Translations under genes and position numbers: made by a program
Part shown: in pieces, positions 26,065-34,764 of the stretch
Layout: every line of letters begins with the position of its first letter
Numbering within the stretch: position 1 is the stretch's first letter
Notes under the pieces: model-generated
Told to the model about the DNA's origin: nothing
Database searches by the model: none
What the model saw: the letters and a program-made list of their open reading frames with translations, nothing else
DNA from: Novosphingobium sp. SG919
Lineage (GTDB): Bacteria; Pseudomonadota; Alphaproteobacteria; Sphingomonadales; Sphingomonadaceae
Assembly (NCBI RefSeq): GCF_012932495.1
Contig: NZ_JABCNG010000002.1
Span: forward strand, 558,001-622,000
Length of the DNA: 64,000 nt
Direction: 5' to 3'

Positions 26065-26742
26065 ATGACCTTTCACGCCAAGTCGTTGATCAACCCTGAC
26101 GACACCGTGTTCCTGTTCGTCGACCACCAGCCGCAGATGTCGTTCGGCGTCACCAGCATCGACCGCCAGTTGCTCAAGAACAACACCGTGGCCCTGGCCA
26201 AGGCGGCCAAGCTGTTCGGCGCGCCGATCATCCTGACGGCGGTGGAGACCAAGTCGTTCTCCGGCTATATCTGGCCCGAACTGCTCGACGTGGTGCAGCA
26301 GACGCCGATCGAGCGCACCTCGATGAATTCCTGGGACAGCGCGGAACTGGTTGCCGCAGTGAAGGCCACCGGCCGCAAGAAGCTGGTGATCGCCGCGCTG
26401 TGGACCGAGGCCTGCCTGCTGTTCCCCACGCTCAGCGCGATCGAGGAAGGGTTCGAGGTCTACATCATCACTGACGCTTCGGGCGGCACCTCGCCCGAAG
26501 CGCACGACGTGGCCATCCGCCGCATGGAGCAGGCCGGCGCGCAGTCGCTCACCACGGTCAACGCGGTGCTGGAACTGCAGCGCGACTGGGCGCGGCGCGA
26601 TACCTATGACGGGGTCATGGCGATCACCCGCGAGCATTTCGGCGCCTATGGCATGGGCGTGGACTACGCCTACACCATGCTCCACGGCGCCCCCCAGCGC
26701 GGCCAGTTCGCCCACGAAGTGGTTGGCGGCGCCGAGCACTGA
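26065..26742 (+). CDS. Isochorismatase-like cysteine hydrolase (YcaC type)
   Basis: A 225-residue protein of the isochorismatase-like superfamily. The start fits YcaC-type proteins (DDTVFLFVDHQPQMSFG, with the catalytic Asp in FVDHQ). Lys is in GRKKLVIAALWTEACL, and the Cys nucleophile is in TEACLLFP. ATG 26065 has AAAGGA upstream; the longer frame from 26032 overlaps dps and is less likely. The substrate is unknown. It lies in the stress-type operon after dps. Confidence 0.85.
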   Translation: MTFHAKSLINPDDTVFLFVDHQPQMSFGVTSIDRQLLKNNTVALAKAAKLFGAPIILTAVETKSFSGYIWPELLDVVQQTPIERTSMNSWDSAELVAAVKATGRKKLVIAALWTEACLLFPTLSAIEEGFEVYIITDASGGTSPEAHDVAIRRMEQAGAQSLTTVNAVLELQRDWARRDTYDGVMAITREHFGAYGMGVDYAYTMLHGAPQRGQFAHEVVGGAEH

Positions 26743-26754
26743 TTATCCCCCCGG

Positions 26755-26787
26755 CGGCCCGTCCTCTCCCTCTATCGAGGCGGGCCG
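26755..26787 (+). other. GC-rich hairpin between ycaC-like and XapX genes
   Basis: CGGCCCG (26755-26761) pairs with CGGGCCG (26781-26787), with inner CCTC/GAGG, followed by TTTCCCC. It could weaken transcription or protect an mRNA end within the operon. It is not followed by a real T-run, so terminator strength should be low. Confidence 0.4.
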
Positions 26788-26807
26788 TTTCCCCAAGGAA
26801 ACCCCCC

Positions 26808-27062
26808 ATGAAGGCTTATCTTGCATCGCTGGCGGCAGGCCTGCTCGTGGGCATCGTCTATTCGCTGATGGGCGTGCGTTCACCCGCGCCGCCGGTGATC
26901 GCGCTGGTCGGCCTGCTCGGCATCCTGGTGGGCGAACAGGTCGTGCCGCTGGTGCGCCATGCCGCTGCCGGGCACTCGCTGGTCGCCTTCGTGCGCACCG
27001 ATTGCCGCAGCCACATCTTTGGCCGCCTGCCCGATGGCACGGCGCCGGAAAAGGACGCCTGA
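26808..27062 (+). CDS. XapX domain small membrane protein
   Basis: An 84-residue protein with two hydrophobic segments (MKAYLASLAAGLLVGIVYSLMG and PPVIALVGLLGILVGEQVVPL). SLMGVRSPAPPVIALVGLLGILVGE is the XapX (DUF1427) core. The soluble tail contains Cys and His (RTDCRSHIFG). Function is unknown; in other bacteria such proteins are often encoded beside isochorismatase-like and amidohydrolase genes, as here. Confidence 0.8.
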   Translation: MKAYLASLAAGLLVGIVYSLMGVRSPAPPVIALVGLLGILVGEQVVPLVRHAAAGHSLVAFVRTDCRSHIFGRLPDGTAPEKDA

Positions 27063-27066
27063 CATC

Positions 27067-28914
27067 ATGGCCGACACGCTGATCGTCAACGCCAAGATCA
27101 CCACGCTCGACCGCGCCAACCCACAAGCGCAGGCGGTGGCGATCCGCGATGGCCGCTTCCTCGCGGTGGGCAGCGAGGGCGAAGTGCGCGCCGCCGCCAG
27201 CCCCGATGCCAAGGTCATCGACGCGGGCGGACGCCGCCTGATCCCCGGCCTGATCGACAGCCACATGCACATCATCCGTGGCGGGTTGAATTACAACATG
27301 GAGCTGCGCTGGGACGGCGTGCCCACGCTGGCCGATGCCATGGCGATGTTGAAAGCCCAGGTGGACCGCACCCCCGCGCCGCAATGGGTGCGCGTGGTAG
27401 GCGGCTTTACCGAGCACCAGTTTGCCGAAAAGCGCCTGCCGACGCTGGCCGAACTCAACGCCGTGGCGCCCGATACACCGGTGTTCATCCTCCACCTCTA
27501 CGATCGCGCGCTGCTCAACGCGGCGGCGCTGCGCGTAGTGGGCTATACCAAGGACACGCCCAACCCGCCGGGCGGGGAAATCGTGCGCGACGCGGCCGGC
27601 AATCCCACCGGGCTGCTGCTGGCGCAGCCCAACGCCACGATCCTCTATTCCACGCTGGCCAAGGGGCCCAAGCTGCCGGAAGACTACCAGGTCAATTCCA
27701 CGCGCCATTTCATGCGCGAGGTCAACAGCCTGGGCGTGACCGGGGTGATCGACGCAGGCGGGGGTTTCCAGAACTATCCCGATGACTATGCCATCATCGA
27801 AAAGCTCCACGCCGATGGCCAGCTCACCGTGCGGATCAGCTACAACCTGTTCACGCAAAAGCCCAAGGAAGAGCTGGCCGATTTTGCCGGTTGGGTGAAG
27901 CAGGTTTCGCCCGGCCAAGGCGACGATACCTATCGCCACAACGGCGCGGGCGAGATGCTGGTCTATTCCGCCGCCGATTTCGAGGATTTCCGCGTCGAGC
28001 GGCCCGACATGCCGCCGAGCATGGAAGGCGATCTGGAGCCGGTGATCCGCCTCTTGGCCGAGCATCGCTGGCCCTGGCGCCTGCACGCGACTTATGACCA
28101 GACGATCGGCCGCGCGCTCGATGTCTATGAAAAGGTCAACCGCGACATTCCGCTCACCGGCATCAACTGGTTCTTCGACCATGCCGAAACGATCAGCGAC
28201 CGCAATATCGACCGGATCGCCGCGCTGGGCGGCGGCATCGCTGTGCAGCACCGCATGGCGTACCAGGGCGAATACTTCGTGGAGCGCTATGGCCACCGCG
28301 CGGCGGAGCGCACGCCGCCGATTGCGCGGATGATCGCGGCGGGCATTCCGGTGGGCGCGGGCACCGATGCCACGCGGGTGGCGAGCTACAACCCCTGGGT
28401 GTCGCTCTCGTGGCTGGTCACCGGCCGCACGGTGGGTGGCATGGCGCTCTATCCCGGCGCCAACCGCGTTTCCCGCGAAAAGGCGCTGGCGATGTGGACC
28501 CACGAGAACACCTGGTTTTCCAACGAAGTGGGCAAGAAGGGCCAGATCGTGGCCGGGCAACTGGCCGATTGCGCGTTGCTGAGCGCCGATTTCTTTGCCG
28601 TGCCCGAGCATGACATTGCCCATATCCGCAGCGTGTTGACCCTGCTGGGCGGGCAAGTGGTGCACGGCGAGGGGGACTTTGCGCCGCTCGCGCCGCAACT
28701 GCCCCCGGCCATGCCCGATTGGTCCCCGGTCAACACCTTCGGCGGCTATCACCAGACCAGCGAAGCCCGCGCGATGCTCGCGAGTGCCTGCGGCTGCGCC
28801 AGCGCCTGCGGCGTCCATGGCCACGATCACCCGGCAGCCTTGGGCCAGGCCGCCCCGGTGGCCGATGTCCAGACGTTCTGGGGCGCGCTGGGCTGCGGCT
28901 GCTGGGCGGTTTGA
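27067..28914 (+). CDS. Amidohydrolase (type 3) with a Cys/His-rich C-terminal tail
   Basis: A 615-residue cytoplasmic metal-dependent hydrolase of the amidohydrolase-3 family (MADTLIVNAKITTLDRANP). The metal-binding HxH is in LIDSHMHII, and the late Asp is in GAGTDATRV. NWFFDHAETISDRNID and VQHRMAYQGE supply other His residues. The substrate is unknown. The last 60 residues carry an unusual tail with CGCASACG, HGHDH and CGCW, which looks like an extra metal site. ATG 27067 is four bases after the XapX stop. The family call is firm; the reaction is not. Confidence 0.87.
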   Translation: MADTLIVNAKITTLDRANPQAQAVAIRDGRFLAVGSEGEVRAAASPDAKVIDAGGRRLIPGLIDSHMHIIRGGLNYNMELRWDGVPTLADAMAMLKAQVDRTPAPQWVRVVGGFTEHQFAEKRLPTLAELNAVAPDTPVFILHLYDRALLNAAALRVVGYTKDTPNPPGGEIVRDAAGNPTGLLLAQPNATILYSTLAKGPKLPEDYQVNSTRHFMREVNSLGVTGVIDAGGGFQNYPDDYAIIEKLHADGQLTVRISYNLFTQKPKEELADFAGWVKQVSPGQGDDTYRHNGAGEMLVYSAADFEDFRVERPDMPPSMEGDLEPVIRLLAEHRWPWRLHATYDQTIGRALDVYEKVNRDIPLTGINWFFDHAETISDRNIDRIAALGGGIAVQHRMAYQGEYFVERYGHRAAERTPPIARMIAAGIPVGAGTDATRVASYNPWVSLSWLVTGRTVGGMALYPGANRVSREKALAMWTHENTWFSNEVGKKGQIVAGQLADCALLSADFFAVPEHDIAHIRSVLTLLGGQVVHGEGDFAPLAPQLPPAMPDWSPVNTFGGYHQTSEARAMLASACGCASACGVHGHDHPAALGQAAPVADVQTFWGALGCGCWAV

Positions 28915-28925
28915 CAGGAGAATTC

Positions 28926-29813
28926 ATGATGAAGCTGCGTGTTTCCCTCGCCCTTGCGGCCCTGCTGGCCTCAGCGCCGCTGGCGGCAAAGCCCGTTGCC
29001 ACGCCCGATTTTTCGGTCGGTGCGCAATACGATACCACCCACGTCTATGTGCCGCAGGAGCAGTTCGACGCCTTCGTCACCGCGTTCCAGGCGACGTTTG
29101 GCGGCACCACCAGCAAGCAGGGCGAATTCCAGGTGACGCCCACGCCCAGCCTGACCAAGTCGCAACTCGTGCTCACCCCCGCCGGCACGGTTTCGGTGTT
29201 CGGGTTCAAGACGCCGGTGCCCTATCCGTTCGGTGCGGAGCGGACCGGCTATCTGGTGAGCGACATGGACGCGGCGGTGAACGCGGCGCGCGCCGCCGGG
29301 GCCACGCGCCTGATCGAAACCTTCCCCGATCCCATCGGCCGCGATGTGGTGGTGCAATGGCCGGGTGGGGTGAACATGCAGCTCTATTGGCACACCGCCA
29401 CGCCGCATTATGCCCCGCTCTCCATGGTGCCGGAAAACCGCGTTTACCTGACGGCAGACGCGGCTGACACCTTTATCCTGGCGTGGACGCGCTTTGCCCA
29501 TGGCCGCGTGGTGTCGGACGACAAGACCGCGCCGGGCGGTGAAGTGGGGCAGGCCGCCCCGATCCGCCGGGTGATGATCGACAGCGGCTATGGCAAGCTG
29601 ACCGTACTCGTCTCCAACGGGCAACTGCCCTGGCCCTGGGGCCGGGACATGACCGGCTATGCCGTGCCGGACCTTTCCGCCACCCTGGCCAAGGCCACGG
29701 CAGCGGGCGTCGAAACGCTGGTGCCCCCGCGCGAAGTGGGCGGGCGCATGGCCGCGCTGGTGCGCTTCCCCGGCGGCTATATCGCCGAAATCCACCAGAA
29801 CGCGCTGCGATAA
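28926..29813 (+). CDS. Secreted VOC (glyoxalase-fold) protein
   Basis: A 295-residue protein with a signal peptide (MMKLRVSLALAALLASAPLAAKP) and two glyoxalase/VOC-like modules (about 35-150 and 155-290). It lacks an obvious complete set of metal ligands, although His and Glu occur in THVYVPQEQ and AEIHQ. CAGGAG lies just upstream of ATG 28926. Export of a VOC protein to the periplasm is less common. The role in this operon is unknown. Confidence 0.7.
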   Translation: MMKLRVSLALAALLASAPLAAKPVATPDFSVGAQYDTTHVYVPQEQFDAFVTAFQATFGGTTSKQGEFQVTPTPSLTKSQLVLTPAGTVSVFGFKTPVPYPFGAERTGYLVSDMDAAVNAARAAGATRLIETFPDPIGRDVVVQWPGGVNMQLYWHTATPHYAPLSMVPENRVYLTADAADTFILAWTRFAHGRVVSDDKTAPGGEVGQAAPIRRVMIDSGYGKLTVLVSNGQLPWPWGRDMTGYAVPDLSATLAKATAAGVETLVPPREVGGRMAALVRFPGGYIAEIHQNALR

Positions 29814-29820
29814 GGCGGTG

Positions 29821-30243
29821 GTGCGCGAACCTCGCTTTGTCGACGCGGTGCTGGATTGGCCGCCCACGTGGTTTGTCGCCCGCCTCTTGCTGGTGGGCGC
29901 CTATCTGGTGGGAGGCCTTGCCAAGCTGGCCGATTGGCCGGGCGCCGTGGCCGAGCAGGCGCATTTCGGGATGCACCCGCCCGCGCTGTGGGCAGGCATC
30001 ACGATTGCGGTGGAACTGCTCGGCCCGGCGCTGATCCTGGCGGGGCGGTTGGTGTGGCTGGGCGCCGGGATGCTGGGCGTGTTCACCGTGCTGGCCGCGT
30101 GCACGGCCAATGCGTTCTGGACCATGCAAGGCGCCGAACGCTTTGCCGCGACCAACGCCTTTTTCGAGCATCTGGGCCTTGCCGGCGGCTTTGTGCTGGC
30201 GGCGCTGGTGGCCGAACATGCGCGGCGCGAAGGCCGCATGTGA
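29821..30243 (+). CDS. DoxX-like membrane protein
   Basis: About 140 residues with four hydrophobic segments (TWFVARLLLVGAYLVGGLAKL, LWAGITIAVELLGPALIL, VWLGAGMLGVFTVLAACTANAF, GLAGGFVLAALVA). The layout RLLLVGAYLVGGLAKLADWPG...IAVELLGPALIL is typical of DoxX/SURF4-type proteins. A GTG at 29821 is the most likely start (29818 also possible); both follow AAGGCGG closely. Its stop overlaps the GTG start of the next gene. Function is unknown, possibly redox-related. Confidence 0.75.
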   Translation: MREPRFVDAVLDWPPTWFVARLLLVGAYLVGGLAKLADWPGAVAEQAHFGMHPPALWAGITIAVELLGPALILAGRLVWLGAGMLGVFTVLAACTANAFWTMQGAERFAATNAFFEHLGLAGGFVLAALVAEHARREGRM

Positions 30244-31664
30244 GGCGCTGTTGGCCCGCGCTCTGGGCCATGCTGGCGGCGGTTCCGGCGCAGGCCCAAT
30301 CGCCAGCGGACCAATCGTCCGATCAGGACGTGCTGCCGCGCAGCGTGATCGAGGCCTGGCGCCCCCCCACCCTGACGATCACCCGCTATACCGAGGATTG
30401 GTCTGCCCTGGCCGATCCGGCCAAGCGCACCGGGCGTTGGACGGCGCCGTTCAAATATATCCCGCTGGGCGAGGCGGACCGCTGGTTGTCCACCGGACTG
30501 GAATTGCGCACGCGGGTAGAATCCGGCCAGGGGCAGACCGCCAGTTATTGGCGCGCGATGCCCCATGCCGATTTGCATTGGGGCCGGTTCCGCGCGTTCG
30601 TGCAGGGGTTGGCGAACACGGCGAGCGGCGTTGCCGGCGGGCCGGGGCCGGTCGATCGCACCGGCATCGATCTGCTGCAAGCCTTCGTCGATTACACCGT
30701 GCCGCTGGGCACGCAGGCCAGCTTGCGGCTGGAAGGCGGCCGGCAACTGGTCAGCCTGGGCAGCGAGCGCCTGGTCGGCACGCGCTATGGCCCCAATACG
30801 CCGCAACCCTTCGATGGCACCCGCGCGCTGCTCGATCTGGGGCCATACACCGCCAGCGTGTTTTACCTGGTGCCCGTGGTCGCCGGGCCGCGCAGCCTGG
30901 ACGATCGGCGCTCCCGCCAAAAGGCGCTGTGGGGGCTCTATGCCACGCGTTGGCTGGGGGCAGGGCACAAGGCGCGGATCGATGCTTATGCCATGGCCTA
31001 TCACGATCGCGCCGCATCGCTGCAACAAGCCGGGCTGGCCGGCGGCACTGGTGAGGAGCGGCGCACCACGCTGGGCCTGCGCGCGGCTGGGCAGGCCGGG
31101 CGGCTCTATTGGGATGGCGAGGCGATGGTGCAGCGTGGGCGGCTGGCCGGCACGCCGATCCGCGCCTGGTCGGTGGCGTTGCGCGCCGGGCGCCGCTTTC
31201 CCGCCTTGCCGATGCAGCCCGATCTTTCGGTTCATGCCGATCTGGCCAGTGGCGACAAGGCGCCCGGCGATGGCCGGGTGCAGGGGTTCAACCCGCTGTT
31301 TCCCAAGGGCAAGTATTTCGGTGAACTGTCTCCCTTCGGCCCGCGCAACCTGATCGACGTGCACCCCGCGCTGGTGCTTTCGCCGATGGCCGGGGTGAAG
31401 CTGGGGCTTTCGGCCATGGCCTATTGGCGGCACAGCCGGGGCGATGGGGTTTACGATGTGCCCGGCCGCCAGTTGCACGCCGCAGGCGCCGGGCAGGGCC
31501 GCTTTCTGGGCAAGCAAGTTGAAGCGGTGCTATCCTGGCAGACCACGCCCGAACTCACGTTGACCACGTCGGCCAGCCATTTCGTGCCGGGCGCGTTCCT
31601 GGTGCAGGCCGGCGCCGCGCGGCCGATCGATCTTTTCGCGGGTGAAGCCGTGTTCCGGTTTTGA
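30240..31664 (+). CDS. Alginate-export-family outer-membrane channel
   Basis: A 474-residue outer-membrane barrel. The signal peptide (VRRCWPALWAMLAAVPAQA) starts at GTG 30240, which overlaps the DoxX stop. YIPLGEADRWLSTGLELRTR, LEGGRQLVSLGSERLVGTR and FPKGKYFGELSPFGPRNLID are typical of the alginate_exp domain. The C-terminus ends in Phe (GEAVFRF), as expected for a BamA client. The cargo is unknown; such channels often serve solutes other than alginate. It is a second family member besides the gene at 3996. Confidence 0.88.
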   Translation: MRRCWPALWAMLAAVPAQAQSPADQSSDQDVLPRSVIEAWRPPTLTITRYTEDWSALADPAKRTGRWTAPFKYIPLGEADRWLSTGLELRTRVESGQGQTASYWRAMPHADLHWGRFRAFVQGLANTASGVAGGPGPVDRTGIDLLQAFVDYTVPLGTQASLRLEGGRQLVSLGSERLVGTRYGPNTPQPFDGTRALLDLGPYTASVFYLVPVVAGPRSLDDRRSRQKALWGLYATRWLGAGHKARIDAYAMAYHDRAASLQQAGLAGGTGEERRTTLGLRAAGQAGRLYWDGEAMVQRGRLAGTPIRAWSVALRAGRRFPALPMQPDLSVHADLASGDKAPGDGRVQGFNPLFPKGKYFGELSPFGPRNLIDVHPALVLSPMAGVKLGLSAMAYWRHSRGDGVYDVPGRQLHAAGAGQGRFLGKQVEAVLSWQTTPELTLTTSASHFVPGAFLVQAGAARPIDLFAGEAVFRF

Positions 31665-31675
31665 AGGAGAGTGCC

Positions 31676-32371
31676 ATGGAAGACCCGCCCGTTGTCGTGC
31701 GTCCCGCGTCGCCGCTGCCGCGCTTGCTGTTGCTGCTCTCTGCCACCACCGGCCTGGTCGATGCGGTCAGCGTGCTGGGGCTGGGCAAGGTGTTCACCGC
31801 CAACATGACCGGCAACGTGGTGTTCCTGGCCTTTGCCCTCGCGCGGGCACCCGGCTTCACGCCCTTGCCTTATGTGGTGGCGCTGGCGCTGTTCATGGCT
31901 GGCGCGCTGGTGGCGGGGCGGCTGTGGCGCCACGCCGCCAGCCATCCCCTGCGCTATTGGCTGGTGCGCGCCGCCTTGCTCGAAGCCGTGCTGTTCCTGG
32001 TCGCGGCCGGGGTCGCGCTGGTGCCTGGCGTCGATCGCCCGCATCCGGCCTGGGCGGTGTTTGCCATGATCGCGCTGACGGCCGGGGCCATGGGCTTTCG
32101 CAACGCCACGGTGCGCCAGCTCAAGGTGCCGGATCTGACGACCACGGTCCTCACGCTTACCATCACCGGCATCGCGGCCGATGCCGGGGCGCCCAACTTG
32201 CGCACCCGCCTGGGCGCGATCGCCGCGATCTTTGCCGGTGCGGTGGCCGGGGCGCTGCTGGTGCTGCATGCGGGCCTGGCGCTGCCCTTGGCGCTCACCG
32301 CCGTGCTGGTGCTGGGCGGCACGCTCGCTTGCGTCCGCCACCCGCTGATGGCGCTGCCGCATCGGCCATAA
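31676..32371 (+). CDS. DUF1275 (YoaK) family membrane protein
   Basis: A 231-residue integral membrane protein with about six hydrophobic segments. TTGLVDAVSVLGLGKVFTANMTGNVVFL and GAMGFRNATVRQL...TTVLTLTITGIAAD are the two conserved DUF1275 stretches. ATG 31676 follows GAAGGAGAG; the TTG at 31661 is unlikely. Function is unknown. It is the last gene of the operon and converges on kdgK; the 36-base gap shows no strong terminator. Confidence 0.87.
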   Translation: MEDPPVVVRPASPLPRLLLLLSATTGLVDAVSVLGLGKVFTANMTGNVVFLAFALARAPGFTPLPYVVALALFMAGALVAGRLWRHAASHPLRYWLVRAALLEAVLFLVAAGVALVPGVDRPHPAWAVFAMIALTAGAMGFRNATVRQLKVPDLTTTVLTLTITGIAADAGAPNLRTRLGAIAAIFAGAVAGALLVLHAGLALPLALTAVLVLGGTLACVRHPLMALPHRP

Positions 32372-32407
32372 GCCTGTCCCAAAGCGGTCAGTCCAATTGC
32401 ACGGTGT

Positions 32408-33295
32408 CTAGTCGCGCGCGGGGATGGCGCCTGGGCGCATGATCGTCCACCCGGCACAGGCATGGCCGGCCAGTGCCGCTGCCGTATCGTCCGATCCGCG
32501 CAGCACGGCGCCCAGGAACCCGGCGTTGAACGCGTCGCCCGCGCCGCTGGTGTCGATCGGTTGCAGGCGCGCGGGCGGCGCGATCATCTCGCCGCCGGGC
32601 AGGCGGGCACCGTCCGCGCCCGATTTGACCACCGTGCGCGCGCAGCCCTGCGCTTGCCAGCGCGCGGCCACGACGGCCGCGTCGGTCTCGCCGGTCAGCG
32701 CGGTTTCGTCTTCCAGGGTGGGCAGGCCGATGCTCGCCGCCGCCACGGCGCGGGCGTGCCAGGCGCGCGCGGCTGCTTCGCTTTCCCACAGGCGCGGGCG
32801 ATAGTTGCTATCGAACGCCACTTCCCCGCCATTGGCGCGCACGCGCGCGGCCAGGGCGAGCAAGGCGCTGCGCTCCTCGTCGGGCAGGATGGCAAGCGAG
32901 ATCAACGAGAAATAGAGCAGCGCGGCCGGCGTGGCGCGGTCCATGGCACTCGCCGTTTCGGGCAGGGCAAACATCGCGCGCGCGGCGCTCGCCTCGCGCC
33001 AATAGGTAAAGCTGCGCTCACCCTGCGCATCGGTGGAAATGGCATAGAGCCCGGCGCCCCGCGTGGGGTGCGTCAGGATCAGGCTATCGTCCACCCCTTC
33101 GTCCCGCCAGGCCGCGCGCAGCTTGGCGCTGAACGGATCGCGGCCCAGCGCGGTGAAATAGGCCACGTCATGCCCGGCGCGCGCCAGGTGGATCGCGGTG
33201 TTGAGCGTGTCGCCGCCATGGCCAAGGCGGAAAGTCTCTCCCGCCCCGGACAATTCCAGCATGCCTTCGCCCAGGCAGACGATCCGCCCGGTCAT
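32408..33295 (-). CDS. kdgK: 2-keto-3-deoxygluconate kinase (PfkB family)
   Basis: A 295-residue PfkB/ribokinase-family sugar kinase. LGEGMLELSG at the N-terminus, LGHGGDTLNTAIHLARAG and the C-terminal DTSGAGDAFNAGF (anion hole and catalytic Asp) are intact. FDSNYRPRLW is typical of KDG kinases. It phosphorylates 2-keto-3-deoxygluconate to KDPG. It follows manD by 28 bases, whose product is 2-keto-3-deoxygluconate, so the pair covers D-mannonate to KDPG. ATG 33295 has GGGGGGAT upstream. Confidence 0.9.
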   Translation of the reverse strand: MTGRIVCLGEGMLELSGAGETFRLGHGGDTLNTAIHLARAGHDVAYFTALGRDPFSAKLRAAWRDEGVDDSLILTHPTRGAGLYAISTDAQGERSFTYWREASAARAMFALPETASAMDRATPAALLYFSLISLAILPDEERSALLALAARVRANGGEVAFDSNYRPRLWESEAAARAWHARAVAAASIGLPTLEDETALTGETDAAVVAARWQAQGCARTVVKSGADGARLPGGEMIAPPARLQPIDTSGAGDAFNAGFLGAVLRGSDDTAAALAGHACAGWTIMRPGAIPARD

Positions 33296-33323
33296 TCGAT
33301 CCCCCCGGTCGTTCGACCCATGA

Positions 33324-34532
33324 TCACCAGTTCCACATCGTGCCGTCTTCAAGACGGGCCACCGGCAGGTAGGCCGGCTTGTAGGGGTATTTCTTGGCCA
33401 GTTCCTCGTCGATGTCCACCCCGTGGCCGGGGGTATCGCCCACAAACAGCTCACCCTTTTCGAAATGGTAGTCATGCGGGAAAACCGCATCCGTTTCAGC
33501 GGTGTGGCGCATGTATTCCTGGATGCCGAAATTGGGCACCCAGGTATCGAAATGCAGCGCGCAGCCCATGGTCACCGGAGAAAGATCGGTTGCGCCATGG
33601 CAACCGGTGCGCACCTGGTAAAGGCTGGCCAGATCGGCAATGCGGCGCAAGTGGGTCAGGCCACCCGCGCCCACCACGGTGGCGCGGATATAGTCGATCA
33701 ACTGGTTCTGGATCAGGTCCTTGGCGTCCCAGATCGTGTTGAAGATCTCGCCCACGGCCAGGGGCGTGGTGGTGTGCTGGCGCACCAACTTGAAGGCTTC
33801 CTGGTTTTCCGCAGGCGTGCAGTCTTCCAGCCAGAACAGCTGGTAGGGTTCCAGCATCTTGCCCAGGTTGGCCGCTTCCTGCGGGGTGTAGCGGTGGTGC
33901 CCGTCGTGCAGCAGGTGATGGTCGAAACCATAGGTCTTGCGCAGTTCTTCAAACAGCTTGGGCACGTGGTTGAGCGCCTTGCGCGTGTCCCACCCGGTGA
34001 CCGAGGGCAGCGCGGCATCGGCCGGCTCGTAATAGAGCTTGCCCCGGCCCACGCCATAGGCGTCCTTGATGCCGGGCACGCCGGTCTGGGCGCGGATCGC
34101 CTTGTAGCCCATGTCGATATAGTGGCCCACCGCTTCCACGGTTTCGGCAATGTCAGAGCCGTTGGCATGGCCATAGACCATCACGCCGTCGCGGCTGCGC
34201 CCGCCGAGCAGCTGGTACAGCGGCATGCCCGCCATCTTGGCCTTGATGTCCCACAAAGCCATGTCCACCGCGGCGATCGCGCGCATCGTCACCGGGCCGC
34301 GCCGCCAATAGGCACCGCGATAGAGATATTGCCAGATGTCCTCGATCCGGCGCGGGTCCATGCCGATCAGGCACGGCGCCACGTGATCCTGCAGATAGGA
34401 AACCACTGCCAGCTCGCGCCCATTGAGCGTGCCATCGCCGATGCCATAGACGCCCTGGTCGGTTTCGATCTTGAGCGTGACGAAATTGCGGCCGGGGCAG
34501 GTGACGATGACCCGTGCGGCAGTGATCTTCAT
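33324..34532 (-). CDS. manD: D-mannonate dehydratase (enolase superfamily)
   Basis: A 402-residue enolase-superfamily enzyme that dehydrates D-mannonate to 2-keto-3-deoxygluconate. Metal ligands Asp210 (LLHDGHH), Glu236 (FWLEDC) and Glu262 (VGEIFN), and the catalytic Tyr159 and His212, are all at the positions I recall for the N. aromaticivorans ManD. Most of the chain also matches that protein from memory. ATG 34532 gives MKITAARV and has GAGGACC upstream. It is first in the manD-kdgK unit. This is the best taxonomic marker in the window. Confidence 0.96.
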   Translation of the reverse strand: MKITAARVIVTCPGRNFVTLKIETDQGVYGIGDGTLNGRELAVVSYLQDHVAPCLIGMDPRRIEDIWQYLYRGAYWRRGPVTMRAIAAVDMALWDIKAKMAGMPLYQLLGGRSRDGVMVYGHANGSDIAETVEAVGHYIDMGYKAIRAQTGVPGIKDAYGVGRGKLYYEPADAALPSVTGWDTRKALNHVPKLFEELRKTYGFDHHLLHDGHHRYTPQEAANLGKMLEPYQLFWLEDCTPAENQEAFKLVRQHTTTPLAVGEIFNTIWDAKDLIQNQLIDYIRATVVGAGGLTHLRRIADLASLYQVRTGCHGATDLSPVTMGCALHFDTWVPNFGIQEYMRHTAETDAVFPHDYHFEKGELFVGDTPGHGVDIDEELAKKYPYKPAYLPVARLEDGTMWNW

Positions 34533-34658
34533 GAAATGGTCCTCGCGTGTCGGCTGACGGATGGTGGCAGGCGAATGTGGTCTTGCCGAATTGGCCGACC
34601 GATATCGGCCTGTCAAGTTTTACGAGATTGGTAATGCCAGTTTGTGCCGATCAGGCCG

Positions 34659-34705
34659 CATATTGGCAATGCTCATGGGTGGCGACCGTGAAATCATTGG
34701 CAAGG
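34659..34705 (+). promoter_or_regulatory. Candidate sulfur-island operator, site A
   Basis: CATATTGGCAATGCTCATGGG (34659-34679, a match to the ATTGGCAATGCTCAT element) is followed by GTGAAATCATTGGCAAGG. It lies between manD and the first TonB receptor. The same core appears before five other operons of the island. Confidence 0.45.
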
Positions 34706-34764
34706 TGCGGTCGCGCTCCGTAACTCGCGGCGGTATTTTCAACCAAAGCGGTAGAGTTTAGACA

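Noticed and set aside
26743..28830. A 695-codon minus-strand frame under the amidohydrolase
   Set aside because: Antisense of an unambiguous amidohydrolase gene; composition (Arg, Gly, His, Gln-rich) is that of a shadow frame.
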